Both the position numbers and the translations under genes were made by a program. From Phycisphaerales bacterium Planc_01 (GTDB lineage Bacteria > Planctomycetota > Phycisphaerae > Sedimentisphaerales > Anaerobacaceae), in contig LVBB01000158.1 in assembly GCA_001603075.1 (NCBI GenBank), positions 24,548 through 88,547 on the forward strand: a DNA stretch of 64,000 bases, read 5' to 3'. The notes beneath the pieces were generated by a model. The model did not search any database and was not told the origin of the DNA. It saw only the letters and a program-made list of their open reading frames with translations. Shown here one piece after another: positions 17,541 through 26,918 of this stretch. Each line of letters opens with the position of its first letter. Position 1 is the stretch's first letter.

Positions 17541-17572
17541 TTGACCACAAGCCATAGCAAATCAATAGGAAT
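17541..17572 (+). promoter_or_regulatory. Second operator-like site and possible promoter before the DUF2061-cysH operon
   Basis: TTGACC (17541-17546) is followed by ATAGCAAATCAATAGGAAT (17554-17572), the inverted copy of the site at 17023-17041 (18 of 19 identical). If TTGACC is the -35, the site covers the -10 region, which fits repression of the downstream sulfur genes. Confidence 0.65.
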
Positions 17573-17592
17573 ACATGAGTAGGAATCGAAGG

Positions 17593-17814
17593 ATGGAGAC
17601 ACATTCAAGAAGCATCCTCAAGGCCGTGACCTGGCGGGCGGGTGGAACGGTGGTGACCTGCGCCGTGGCATGGGCGCTCACAGGCAACCTGGACCTGGCC
17701 GCACGGATCGGACTGCTGGACACCGCCGTGAAGATCGGGGCCTTCTATTTCCACGAGCGACTGTGGAATCACCTCCGTTTCGGCAGGGTGGAACCGCCGG
17801 AATACCAGATCTGA
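17593..17814 (+). CDS. DUF2061 small membrane protein
   Basis: 73 residues starting METHSRSILKAVTWRAGGTVVTCAVAWALTG, matching the usual DUF2061 N-terminus M-E-T-H-x-R-S-I-x-K-A. The ATG at 17575 would overlap the operator and promoter and is less likely. Two hydrophobic stretches (about 17-33 and 38-52) and H-E-R-L-W-N-H-L near the end are typical. DUF2061 genes are often found next to cysH/cysD-type sulfate reduction genes. The function is unknown. Confidence 0.85.
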   Translation: METHSRSILKAVTWRAGGTVVTCAVAWALTGNLDLAARIGLLDTAVKIGAFYFHERLWNHLRFGRVEPPEYQI

Positions 17815-17845
17815 CGAATTCAGACAATGAAAGGAGACCGGTACG

Positions 17846-18565
17846 ATGTTGGAAGATGTGATGGTTGACGATGTAGCGGAACTGGTGGCGAATCTGAACT
17901 TCGCCGAGAAGGTGGAGCGATCCCGGCAGTTGATCCGCCTGGCTCTGGAGGAATATGGCAGCGGGCTTGTCGTGGCAAACAGCCTCGGCAAGGACTCCGT
18001 CGCCGTCTGGCACCTGGCCAAGAGCGTCAGTGCGGAGATCCCCGGCTTCATCGTGACGACCCGCTACAAACCGCCGGAGACCGTCCGATTCATGCGCGAG
18101 GAAGTCGCGAGGTATCCTGAACTGCGGGTCTTCCGCAACGATGTGGAGATTCCAGACAACCTCCACCACACCGACCCGGACCGCTGCTGCGACCTGCTGA
18201 AGGTCGAGCCCACGCGGCGGGCCATCGAACAGATGAATGTCACCTGCTGGGTCACGGGCCTGCGATGCACCGAGGGCCGCACCCGCACGGATTTCAAAGA
18301 AGTGGAGGAGCGAGACCCCGGGCTGATCAAGCTCAATCCGATCCTGATCTGGCACGAGCGGGAGGTCTGGCAGTACCTGGCCCTCCATCAGGTGCCCGTC
18401 AATCCGCTCTACGCCCAAGGCTATCGTTCGCTGGGCTGCGCCCCCTGCACGAAGATCACGCTGGGCGCCGACGAACGGGCCGGCCGGTGGATCGGAACCA
18501 GCAAGTGCGGAGGTGAATGCGGCATTCACACGCGCCCGCTGAAGGCCGTCGCACAAGGAAGATAG
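17846..18565 (+). CDS. cysH: Adenylylsulfate/phosphoadenylylsulfate reductase
   Basis: 239 residues preceded by AAAGGAGA. PP-loop-type nucleotide site VVANSLGKDSVAVWHL (S-x-G-K-D-S), then R-C-C-D-L-L-K-V-E-P and G-C-A-P-C-T. The Cys-Cys ... Cys-x-x-Cys set ligates the [4Fe-4S] cluster that marks APS-reducing (bacterial assimilatory) enzymes. The C-terminal K-C-G-G-E-C-G-I-H motif holds the catalytic cysteine. It reduces APS (or PAPS) to sulfite. Four bases separate its stop from the sulfite-reductase-like gene, so the product can be used directly. Confidence 0.93.
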   Translation: MLEDVMVDDVAELVANLNFAEKVERSRQLIRLALEEYGSGLVVANSLGKDSVAVWHLAKSVSAEIPGFIVTTRYKPPETVRFMREEVARYPELRVFRNDVEIPDNLHHTDPDRCCDLLKVEPTRRAIEQMNVTCWVTGLRCTEGRTRTDFKEVEERDPGLIKLNPILIWHEREVWQYLALHQVPVNPLYAQGYRSLGCAPCTKITLGADERAGRWIGTSKCGGECGIHTRPLKAVAQGR

Positions 18566-18569
18566 TGTC

Positions 18570-19928
18570 ATGGAGAAGGAACGGCAGCCGAACGTGTCGC
18601 CGGAATCCGGGGAGGGAACACCCCTCCCCGGTCGGGTGCTTGGCGTCTATCCGCAGAAGCAGAATGGTCTGTACATGCAAAGGGTCAAGATTCTCGGAGG
18701 ACGGATCCACTGGCCCCAATGGCGAAGGATCGCCGAACTGGCCGAGGGCTGCTGCAACGGCTTTCCCCTGCATTTGACGACTCGCCAGGACCTCGAACTG
18801 CACGACATTCGGCGACAGGATGTCGCGACAGTGCAGCAACGTCTGGCGGAAGTCGGCCTGACCGTGTTCGGAGCGTGCGGCGACTCGGTTCGCAACATCA
18901 CCGTCTGCTCCGGCTGTGAGTTCTGCCCCGGTGGTCTCGACGTGATGCCCTTGGCCCAACTGGTGCGTCAAGCCGTCGACCAGGAGCCGGCCGTCTTCAC
19001 CCTGCCGCGAAAGTTCAAGGTCAGCTTCTCGGGCTGTCCGAAGGCTTGCGCCAAGCCCTGGCTGAACGACCTGGGTTTCATCGGACAGCCCGACGGGCGA
19101 TTCATCGTCATCGGGGCCGGTTCGCTCGGCCCCAGGCCTGCTCTTGGCATTGAACTTTACCGCGACATGCCCGCCGGTGATGTTCTGCCCTTGTGCATCG
19201 CAGCCGTGGAGATGTTCGAGAGGCACGGAGACCGCCAGAACAGGCGGCGTGCGCGTTTTCGTCACGTTCGAGAGAAGCTCGGCGACGACGCCTTCAAGAA
19301 GGAGTTGGATGCCCATTTCGAACAGGTCAAGGCGCGCCGGTCGTGGCCTCGCGTCACTTGCGGCGCCGGGCTCGGCCAGATGCAGCAGCAGTGCCGGCTT
19401 CAGTTGCCCGACGGCAACATCACGTCCGCCCAAGCGGTGCGATTGGCCGATGCGGCCGAGCGGCACGAGGCAACCGTGCGGATCGATCTGGAGCATGGAC
19501 TTGTCCTGTACGGTCCGAAGCCTGTGCCGCTGCCGGCGGACCTGGCGGCTTGGGCAACCGGTCCGACGATTGTCGCCTGTCCCGGATCGAGAACATGTCC
19601 CAGAGGCCTGACGGACTGCTGGGCCACGGCCGCAAAGATACGAGAGCGCTTGGCGACGGAGAAGTTCTCGGGCGTTCGCATCAGCATCTCCGGCTGCCCC
19701 AACGGCTGCGCCCATAGCGCAGCGGCATCCATCGGTCTCGTCGGGATGGTCCGGAAGGTCGAAGGTCAAGCCGCACCCCACTGCCAATTGCTTGTCGGAG
19801 GGGGCAACGGCGCCAGCGCCGTGCTTGCCACGGCATGCGAGGTGTTGCCTGTCGGCGATGTCCCCGCAGCCGTCGACAGACTGCTCCGACAGAAGTTGAA
19901 CCGCCGTGGCCCGGCAGTCATGCGATGA
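18570..19928 (+). CDS. Sulfite/nitrite reductase-like siroheme protein with two complete cluster motifs
   Basis: 452 residues behind AAGGAAG. The first half has C113-S-G-C-E-F-C119 and S-G-C156-P-K-A-C160. The second half has C337-P-G-S-R-T-C343 (C-x5-C) and S-G-C376-P-N-G-C380 (C-x3-C), the classical siroheme-[4Fe-4S] ligand set. Each half starts with a ferredoxin-like nitrite/sulfite reductase domain (G-L-Y-M-Q-R-V near residue 35). The CysI family is normally about 570 residues with ligands in the second half only. Its place after cysH argues for sulfite reduction to sulfide rather than nitrite reduction. Electron donor unknown. Confidence 0.85.
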   Translation: MEKERQPNVSPESGEGTPLPGRVLGVYPQKQNGLYMQRVKILGGRIHWPQWRRIAELAEGCCNGFPLHLTTRQDLELHDIRRQDVATVQQRLAEVGLTVFGACGDSVRNITVCSGCEFCPGGLDVMPLAQLVRQAVDQEPAVFTLPRKFKVSFSGCPKACAKPWLNDLGFIGQPDGRFIVIGAGSLGPRPALGIELYRDMPAGDVLPLCIAAVEMFERHGDRQNRRRARFRHVREKLGDDAFKKELDAHFEQVKARRSWPRVTCGAGLGQMQQQCRLQLPDGNITSAQAVRLADAAERHEATVRIDLEHGLVLYGPKPVPLPADLAAWATGPTIVACPGSRTCPRGLTDCWATAAKIRERLATEKFSGVRISISGCPNGCAHSAAASIGLVGMVRKVEGQAAPHCQLLVGGGNGASAVLATACEVLPVGDVPAAVDRLLRQKLNRRGPAVMR

Positions 19929-20030
19929 CGGCCTCCTGTGTCCCGCCGGCCCCAAAGAAACGCGGGTTGGCACGTAAACCGCAACATGCTCCGCGCGACG
20001 AAATCGGCGCGGCGGCCCTCTTGCATGGCA

Positions 20031-20882
20031 TCAGTCGCCGGACCAATCGCCAAAGCGACGAGTCACCGCCTCGATGATTTCGTCGGCGCTCGTCTCAATC
20101 GGCTTGTCCGTCACGCTGATCATCGAGAAGCGATGCTTGTGGCACAGGGCACGAGCCGCTTCCACTTCATCGCAGACGATCTTCGGGTCCGTGTAGGCAG
20201 ACGGGCCGATTGAGCCTCTGCGCGCCTGCCGCTGCCGCCGATGATGAAGCACTCGGTCCAGGTCAATGTCGAGACCGAAGACGCGACCACGATCGATCTG
20301 AGACAGTTCTGACGGGAGCGGCGAGTCCAGGATCAGGGGGACATTGGCCACTTTCCAGCCCAAGACACCCAGGTACATGCTCAGCGGTGTCTTGCCACTT
20401 CGGGAAACGCCGGTCAATACGATGTCCGCCCGGGGCAGATCTTGGGGGTTCTTGCCGTCGTCGTGGGCCAGGGTGAATTCGATCGCCGCGATGCGATCGA
20501 AGTAGTTCCTGCGCAGGTGCCGGTACAGACCGGGTTGCCCTTCAGGTTTCCTCCCCAGAACCTCGGTCAGTCGATCGAGCAGAGGACCCATGAGATCGAC
20601 AGTCACGACCTCTTCCCCGCCCGCGAGCTGGATGAGATACTGTCTCAGATCGGCATCCACCAGAGTGTGAACGATCGTGGCGTTCGCTCGCGAGGCCTTC
20701 AGTACGACATCCCGTACTTGTTTCCTGTGCCGCGTGTGTGCGATCTTGTGGATGGGGATCTGAACGTCCCGAAACTGCGCCAGCACGGTTTCGACCACCT
20801 GTTCGCCGCTGGCGCCCGCTCCGCCCGAGATGATGTAGATCGGCGGGGGCGTCTGTGTCTTGTGCTTGCCGGCATGACCCAT
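20031..20882 (-). CDS. PPSR-type kinase/pyrophosphorylase (DUF299)
   Basis: 283 residues. The family starts with I-Y-I-I-S-G-G-A-G-A-S-G-E, has H-D-D-G-K near residue 150, and a P-loop G-V-S-R-S-G-K-T-P-L-S-M-Y-L. The C-terminal part has S-A-Y-T-D-P-K-I-V-x-x-E-V-E-x-A and S-V-T-D-K-P-I-E-T-S-A-D-E-I. Known members reversibly phosphorylate pyruvate phosphate dikinase or PEP synthase with ADP/Pi. The target gene is not in the window. Convergent with the sulfite reductase gene. Confidence 0.92.
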   Translation of the reverse strand: MGHAGKHKTQTPPPIYIISGGAGASGEQVVETVLAQFRDVQIPIHKIAHTRHRKQVRDVVLKASRANATIVHTLVDADLRQYLIQLAGGEEVVTVDLMGPLLDRLTEVLGRKPEGQPGLYRHLRRNYFDRIAAIEFTLAHDDGKNPQDLPRADIVLTGVSRSGKTPLSMYLGVLGWKVANVPLILDSPLPSELSQIDRGRVFGLDIDLDRVLHHRRQRQARRGSIGPSAYTDPKIVCDEVEAARALCHKHRFSMISVTDKPIETSADEIIEAVTRRFGDWSGD

Positions 20883-20961
20883 GGCATATGTTCCTCACCC
20901 TGATCGGCGCGTCCCGTGCAGGACGCGCCGCCGGTCTTCGGGGCCACGACCATCGACGAAT

Positions 20962-22731
<1,770 letters not shown>

Positions 22732-22960
22732 CACTCAAAGCGTTTGAGGTGCCGTGGCATACCGCGCGATCCGCGCACAACCGGTCCCTGCCGCTGGGGA
22801 TGCAAAGGCCGAACCGCCGACAATCCTACAGACCCGCCCCGCCCCTGTCCACCCCATACTGCTTCGCCAGCGATGACAAACGGAGCCGCGAGACGCAAGG
22901 TGGCAGGCAAGGGGGGCAAACGAGGCTTTCCCCGGTGCAGGGAAGAGACGATCCAAGCCG

Positions 22961-22990
22961 TTGAATTCGGGGGGCCTTCGGTGTTACACT
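22961..22990 (+). promoter_or_regulatory. Putative promoter of the Gp37/68-TcmP pair
   Basis: TTGAAT (22961-22966), an 18-base spacer and TACACT (22985-22990), about 28 nt before the ATG at 23019. The preceding 230 bases hold no gene that I can support. Confidence 0.5.
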
Positions 22991-23018
22991 ATGCCTTGAT
23001 CTCTTTAAGGGCAAGCAG

Positions 23019-23774
23019 ATGGCGGCGAACTCCAAGATCGAATGGACACAGTGCACCTGGAACCCCGTGACGGGCTGCACCAAGATCAGTTCAGGTTGCC
23101 TGAACTGCTATGCGGAGCGCATGGCCCGTCGGCTCCAGGCGATGGGCCAGCCGAACTACCGCAACGGTTTTCGCGTCACCCTCCATCCTCATATGCTGGA
23201 GATGCCGCTGCACTGGCGGCAGCCTCGTACCGTCTTCGTCAACTCGATGAGCGACCTCTTCCACGAAGACGTACCGCTGGAGTTCATTCAGCAGATTTTC
23301 GACGTCATGCGTCGAATGCCCCAGCACCGTTTCCAGATCCTGACCAAGCGCTCCGGGAGACTCTCGCAGCTTGCCACTGACCTGCCCTGGGCTGAGAACA
23401 TTTGGATGGGTGTCACCGTCGAGAGCAGTGACTATATCGCGCGCATCCATGACCTGCGAGAGACGGATGCCGCTATCAAATTCATCTCTTTCGAGCCACT
23501 GCTCGGATCGATCACCAGATGCGACCTTGGCGGGATCGATTGGGTCATCGTCGGCGGCGAGTCGGGCCCCGCGGCACGACCGATGGATCGCCAATGGGTC
23601 GTCGATATCCGGGACCGGTGCCTGACTGCAAACGTCCCGTTCTTCTTCAAACAGTGGGGCGGCGTCAACAAGAAGCGAAACGGACGAAGCCTCGATAACA
23701 TCACGTGGAACGAGCTGCCAGATGCGATCACGCGGAGGGAATCAGATTATGCATCAATTGGATCCACCGGATGA
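23019..23774 (+). CDS. DUF5131 (phage Gp37/Gp68) family protein
   Basis: 251 residues behind AAGGG. It begins [39 protein letters not shown], with the family hallmark I-E-W-T-x-x-T-W-N-P and the three-cysteine cluster C-x6-C-x2-C-Y-A. It continues with S-D-L-F-H-E-D-V-P and [10 protein letters not shown]-x-A-R-P. The fold is related to radical SAM TIM barrels, and the cysteines could hold a cluster. The last 26 bases overlap the tcmP-like gene. These pairs are mobile and found in phages and accessory regions; the reaction is not known. Confidence 0.9.
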   Translation: MAANSKIEWTQCTWNPVTGCTKISSGCLNCYAERMARRLQAMGQPNYRNGFRVTLHPHMLEMPLHWRQPRTVFVNSMSDLFHEDVPLEFIQQIFDVMRRMPQHRFQILTKRSGRLSQLATDLPWAENIWMGVTVESSDYIARIHDLRETDAAIKFISFEPLLGSITRCDLGGIDWVIVGGESGPAARPMDRQWVVDIRDRCLTANVPFFFKQWGGVNKKRNGRSLDNITWNELPDAITRRESDYASIGSTG

Positions 23775-24567
23775 CGATGGGCTCTACATCCCGTCTGTGA
23801 AAGAGCACTCGAAAGCCAAGCACTGGTTTCTCAGCCGGTACATTGACGCGTTCACCACGTCCATGAAAGGCAAGTGGTCGAGCCTTCATTACATCGACCT
23901 TTTCGCGGGCGCGGGAATTGAACGGCTGAGTGAAACGGGTGCACTCGATTGGGGCTCGCCCCTGATAGCGGCACAGGCACGTTATCCATTTGCCGGATTA
24001 CATCTATGTGAGAAGAACAGGCGCAAATACGAGGCCTTGATACAGCGATTCCATCGACTCGACAGTGACGCCCAGGTACTGCGAGGTGACGCAAACAAGA
24101 GGATCGACGAGATTGTACGCACCGTCCCCTCAAGGACATTGTCTCTGGCGTTCCTCGATCCCTACGGGCTTCACCTGGAGTTCGAGACGATCACGAAGCT
24201 TTCCGGCATTCGTGCTGACCTGATCATCTTCTTCCCCGATCATCTGGATGCGCTGAGGAATTGGGAGAAGCACTATTTGCGGAATCCTGATTCGAATCTC
24301 GACCGCTGTCTTGGCAGCGGGGCCGATTGGCGGCAGATCCTGGGCAGCACACCCCAAGATCACTTGGCCGAGGCGCTACGCAACCTGTATGTCCAACAAA
24401 TCCGGTCGCTCGGATACACGGAATTCCGGTTCCAGCGCATCAGCAGTAAGGGACATCCTCTCTACGTCCTCTTGTTGTGTTCAAGGAGTAGGATCGCAGC
24501 CAAGCTATGGAGTGGGATTTCGGCGAAGGACCGTAACGGCCAACGAATCCTCCCCTTCGGGGAGTGA
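23749..24567 (+). CDS. tcmP: Three-Cys-motif partner protein (TcmP)
   Basis: 272 residues from the ATG at 23749, 9 bases after GGAGGGA. It has the family pattern: [12 protein letters not shown] near the start, then Y-I-D-L-F-A-G-A-G, which resembles a Rossmann methyltransferase SAM-binding loop, G-S-P-L-I-A-A, and L-A-F-L-D-P-Y-G-L. TcmP is by definition the partner of three-Cys Gp37/68 proteins, and here it overlaps that gene by 26 bases. A nucleic acid or protein modification role is plausible but unproved. Confidence 0.9.
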   Translation: MHQLDPPDDDGLYIPSVKEHSKAKHWFLSRYIDAFTTSMKGKWSSLHYIDLFAGAGIERLSETGALDWGSPLIAAQARYPFAGLHLCEKNRRKYEALIQRFHRLDSDAQVLRGDANKRIDEIVRTVPSRTLSLAFLDPYGLHLEFETITKLSGIRADLIIFFPDHLDALRNWEKHYLRNPDSNLDRCLGSGADWRQILGSTPQDHLAEALRNLYVQQIRSLGYTEFRFQRISSKGHPLYVLLLCSRSRIAAKLWSGISAKDRNGQRILPFGE

Positions 24568-24573
24568 GTCGGG

Positions 24574-26217
24574 CTACAGGTCTTTGTAGATTTGCAGGGC
24601 TTGTTCGGCGGCTTGGCGGGCGGCTTGGCGGTCTTCTTCGAGCGCGAAGGTCGGGTTGGTGCCGAGCCAGTGGAGGGTGCCTTCGACGTACTTCTGGAGG
24701 TAGGCAATCGACGCAGGCTCGCGGACTTTGCGGCCATCCTTGAGGAAATAGATCGGGCTGGTGTGGGCAAACACGGACAGCCCCCTCGGCAGCACGCGGT
24801 TGGGCAGGTCCGGATGGTCGATCACGCGGGCGGCCAGCCAGGCGCTGTCCGTCAGCTCGACGGTGGCCTCGACCTCCAGCGAATAGATCCCGTCAGCAGG
24901 CGGATCGCGGTGGATCAGCGGAACCGTCTTGTGGCCGACCTTCCGCCCGTTCATGACGATATCGACGGTGTTGATCGGCAGGATGGAACGAGCCGTGACG
25001 CGGGCCTTGATCGTCCTGCTGCCCTGGAATTCGACCACGTCGCCAGGCGTGTTGCCGTCGACAACAAACTCGAGCATTGGGCCGTTGGTGACGAAGCCGC
25101 GACCGGCCTTGACCGCCGCAAGCCAGGAATCGTAGTTCGGCGCCCCTGTCACACGAGCGTACGTCCGGTTGCTGCCCAGGGGAATCTCCTCACCCATCTT
25201 ATCCGTTCCGGCGGCAATCGGCAGGCGGAATCCGGCATTGAGAAACTGGTAGTACAGGTCCATGCTCCGCATGATTGGAAACTCGGCCTGCGAGAAGCCC
25301 GAATCCTCCCACGGGCCCCAGTGGTTCGGAAGCTGCGTCGGGTCGTTCCAGGTGAGCAACTCGACACCGTCGACCAGATTCAGCGCCAGCGCCACAGGCA
25401 GTTCGGCGCCGGGCAGAGAGCAGATGTGCGGCCAGAGGATCGTGCCGTCCTGTGCGCGCGTCGCCCGCAAGGCCCGCATCAGGTCCCATTGCGGCAGGCG
25501 CTTCCAGTATTCGAGCGAGCCGCCGGCGTGCGGGTAGCCGGGAACCAGAGATTTCAGGCCCAGCAGCGCCAGATGGCCCATCTGCCATTCCTGTATCTCC
25601 TGGCTGACGTAGATCTCGCATCCCGGCGTCGAGCAGGCATCGAGCTTGCCCGTGAAGCAGCGGTTCGTCGCAATGGGCGACTGCGTGTCCGGCAGGTACA
25701 GCAGCGTCAGGGTGTTGAGGTCCTCGGCCCGCATCTGCGGATGGGCAACCTTGGGGACAGGCAGATGCGCATGGATATCGCCATTGACGTAACCTTTGGC
25801 GCCCATGTCGATCCACCGACGCAGGCGGAAGGTCTTCTCGACCTTCTTACTTGATGTCTGGCCGGCGATCTTTGCCGTCAAAGGCAGGGTCTCGAATCCC
25901 CGGCGGATTTCGAGCGAGACACCGCCGGTGGGAACTGTCAGGGCGAACGACCCATCGACGTAGCACCAGCGCTTGCCCAGGTACTCGACGTGCTCGTGCC
26001 GGCCGGCGATCTCGACGAACTTACCGTCCGCATTCGTGACCGCGACCCGTGCCGCCTGGGGCTCCTCGCTGGCGTCATCGACGATGCGTCCCTCCAGGCG
26101 GGTCGCAGCGCCCGCCGACGATGCCAGAGACAGCCATACGAAGGACGTGCAGATCGCTCGTGCGATCCGACGCGGCTGGATGCCGTTTCGCAGGTTCGTT
26201 GCATGATGCGTGAACAT
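24574..26217 (-). CDS. Secreted CehA/McbA-like PHP-type metallohydrolase
   Basis: 547 residues behind CAGGAGAAG. Signal peptide ends near SLASSAGAA, then a carboxypeptidase-regulatory-like beta domain (residues ~40-135). G-D-I-H-A-H-L-P holds the metal-binding H-x-H. The later H-A-G-G, W-P-H-I and A-A-G-T-D-K motifs are consistent with the PHP-type CehA fold. The substrate is not predictable. It is the last gene of the minus-strand block, 45 bases after the DUF1080 gene. Confidence 0.78.
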   Translation of the reverse strand: MFTHHATNLRNGIQPRRIARAICTSFVWLSLASSAGAATRLEGRIVDDASEEPQAARVAVTNADGKFVEIAGRHEHVEYLGKRWCYVDGSFALTVPTGGVSLEIRRGFETLPLTAKIAGQTSSKKVEKTFRLRRWIDMGAKGYVNGDIHAHLPVPKVAHPQMRAEDLNTLTLLYLPDTQSPIATNRCFTGKLDACSTPGCEIYVSQEIQEWQMGHLALLGLKSLVPGYPHAGGSLEYWKRLPQWDLMRALRATRAQDGTILWPHICSLPGAELPVALALNLVDGVELLTWNDPTQLPNHWGPWEDSGFSQAEFPIMRSMDLYYQFLNAGFRLPIAAGTDKMGEEIPLGSNRTYARVTGAPNYDSWLAAVKAGRGFVTNGPMLEFVVDGNTPGDVVEFQGSRTIKARVTARSILPINTVDIVMNGRKVGHKTVPLIHRDPPADGIYSLEVEATVELTDSAWLAARVIDHPDLPNRVLPRGLSVFAHTSPIYFLKDGRKVREPASIAYLQKYVEGTLHWLGTNPTFALEEDRQAARQAAEQALQIYKDL

Positions 26218-26262
26218 CGTCGACTTCTCCTGTTCTATGTGGCGGCCCTTTGCGAGAGGGTG

Positions 26263-26907
26263 TCAAAGCGACTTGATCCGGATGTTCCGGTACCAGGCCT
26301 CGCTGGGCGGGCCGCCATGGATCTGGAGCCCGATGATGCCGGTCTGCGGGATCGCATCGTCCGACTCGGTGTAATCGACCGTCTGCAAGCCGTTGACCCA
26401 GAGCTGAATCCGCTTGCCTTCGCAGCGAATGATGTAGTCGTTCCAGTCGCCGGCGCGAACTACCTCGGCGATCTTGGCCGGCTCCGGGCAGGCCAACACC
26501 TTGTTGCGGCGTGACTCATCGTACAGGCAGCCCCAGTACTGCTGGCCCATATCGGCTTGATAGCCGCTGACCTCATAGTGGTCGGGCACGCGTTGACTGC
26601 GAATCTGGACGCCGGCATTGGCGTTCTCGCCGAGGAGTCTGAATTGCAGCCGCAACTCGAAATCGTCGTACGATGCGAGCGTGCACAGAAACTCATTGTG
26701 GGCGACGTTTGCGGTCAGCGTCCCACCGACGATGGCGCCGTCCTCGATGCGGAAGACCTCTTGCGAGCCTTCCCAGCCTGCGAAGGTCTTCCCATCGAAC
26801 AGGGCGACGAAGCCGACCTGTCTCAATGTCCCGTCTGAGCCGGTGCAGCCGGCCATCATCATCAGCGACAGCATTACGGCAACAGTCAGTCCTTTGTCCT
26901 TCAGCAC
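26263..26907 (-). CDS. DUF1080 (3-keto-disaccharide hydrolase-like) lipoprotein
   Basis: The start is placed at GTG 26907, 6 bases after AAGGAGA. The ATG at 26922, which overlaps the FtsK stop, has no ribosome binding site and would contain that site inside its own coding sequence. A lipoprotein signal ends in M-M-A-G-C. The DUF1080 concanavalin-like fold follows: F-V-A-L-F-D-G-K-T-F-A-G-W-E-G, A-N-A-G-V-Q-I-R-S-Q, E-V-S-G-Y-Q-A-D-M-G and G-I-I-G-L-Q-I-H-G-G-P-P-S-E. The family binds or cleaves sugar derivatives in planctomycetes. About 214 residues. It follows the FtsK gene closely, but its link to that system is doubtful. Confidence 0.85.
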   Translation of the reverse strand: MLKDKGLTVAVMLSLMMMAGCTGSDGTLRQVGFVALFDGKTFAGWEGSQEVFRIEDGAIVGGTLTANVAHNEFLCTLASYDDFELRLQFRLLGENANAGVQIRSQRVPDHYEVSGYQADMGQQYWGCLYDESRRNKVLACPEPAKIAEVVRAGDWNDYIIRCEGKRIQLWVNGLQTVDYTESDDAIPQTGIIGLQIHGGPPSEAWYRNIRIKSL

Positions 26908-26918
26908 AGTTCTCTCCT

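Noticed and set aside
18570-19928. Assimilatory nitrite reductase
   Set aside because: Motifs do not separate the two, but the direct linkage to cysH and the Rrf2 site favours sulfite reductase.
19929-20030. Rho-independent terminator or tRNA between the sulfite reductase and PPSR genes
   Set aside because: No stable stem followed by a T run and no tRNA arms could be traced in this gap.
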